The notes under the pieces: generated by a model
Told to the model about the DNA's origin: nothing
Seen by the model: only the letters and a program-made list of their open reading frames with translations
The model's database searches: none
Translations under genes and position numbers: made by a program
Assembly (NCBI RefSeq): GCF_030646925.1
Contig: NZ_JAUSKL010000011.1
Span: 1 to 40,593 of the forward strand
Source: Candidatus Binatus sp.
Lineage (GTDB): Bacteria; Desulfobacterota; Binatia; Binatales; Binataceae
Reading direction: 5' to 3'
Length of the DNA stretch: 40,593 nucleotides
Shown: in pieces, positions 40,503 to 40,593 of the stretch
Numbering within the stretch: the stretch's first letter is position 1
Layout of the letters: each line of letters starts with the position of its first letter

Positions 40503-40593
40503 ATGCTTGATGGAGAGCTTGGATTGGCCCCGAGGGAGCGCAAGGAACTGAGGGATAGAGTGCGCTCGCGCACCCTGCCAGCCGAGGATGTGC
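40503..40593 (+). mobile_element. 5' end of an IS630-like transposase gene, cut by the window edge
   Basis: Thirty visible codons: MLDGELGLAPRERKELRDRV then RSRTLPAEDV. The pattern LxxxERxxLxxxVRSRTxxAxxV is that of the N-terminus of IS630-family transposases (the start of the HTH). About 55 bases upstream TAGTGGCCTGTAACAG begins with TA, the usual target of this family, and could be the left end. The 3' part is outside the window. Confidence 0.6.

Overview
The window looks like one strand of a chromosome from a GC-rich, Gram-negative, sigma54-using bacterium. Secreted cell-envelope enzymes, a c-type cytochrome, PssA and AAA+ sigma54 activators are typical of such organisms. The gene mix recalls uncultivated deltaproteobacterial or Binatota-like soil lineages, but that placement is inference. 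I saw no rRNA, tRNA or CRISPR array.

Layout. 1-3.7 kb: a sigma54 enhancer-binding activator with an RsbRD-like sensor domain, a DUF2267 protein and a sugar-phosphate nucleotidyltransferase. 3.7-7.5 kb, minus strand: hsp20, a triple-BON protein, a divergent groEL and a dksA/traR-type gene. 7.7-14.2 kb, plus strand: two small ORFs, a TPR protein, PEP synthase, a protein-isoaspartate methyltransferase/erythromycin-esterase fusion and an unknown protein. 14.2-17.1 kb: BON, DUF2267 and an HPF/cold-shock fusion on the minus strand, facing a CBS-domain gene on the plus strand. 17.1-25.9 kb: PolX, an MFS carrier, a hydrolase/phosphoribosyltransferase fusion, a CBS protein, glycogen phosphorylase and triosephosphate isomerase, the last preceded by what looks like a gutted pgk. 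26.1-29.9 kb: pssA, pncB, prs and a cytochrome c. 30.1-33.4 kb: USP-CBS facing rtcB-archease, then a small conserved-looking gene. 33.6-38.9 kb: an envelope operon with a secreted protein, a polysaccharide deacetylase, a DUF4015-type glycosidase and an AmiE-like/NamZ fusion. The last 1.7 kb looks like a different kind of DNA: a zinc-ribbon DUF2321-type gene, a palindrome and the start of an IS630-like transposase.

The main result is regulatory. I find twelve intergenic sites with the sigma54 -24/-12 architecture (GG-N10-GC, close to TGGCAYR-N4-NTGCW). Eleven lie at sensible distances before stress or envelope genes. Several are accompanied by a 17-bp dyad, TGNNNC-N5-GNNNCA, about 40-130 bp upstream. 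In three divergent intergenic regions (hsp20 vs the small-ORF/ppsA operon; hpf-csd vs cbs; usp-cbs vs rtcB) the dyad lies between two back-to-back sigma54 promoters. Together with the activator at the left edge, this suggests a locally encoded sigma54 stress/dormancy regulon combining protein quality control (Hsp20, GroEL, isoaspartate repair), ribosome hibernation, RNA repair (RtcB), carbon and NAD metabolism (PpsA, Prs), universal stress/CBS proteins and cell-wall turnover. The content parallels the Mycobacterium tuberculosis DosR dormancy regulon, apparently under a different regulator class. All motif work was by eye, so a genome-wide scan with shuffled controls is the decisive test.
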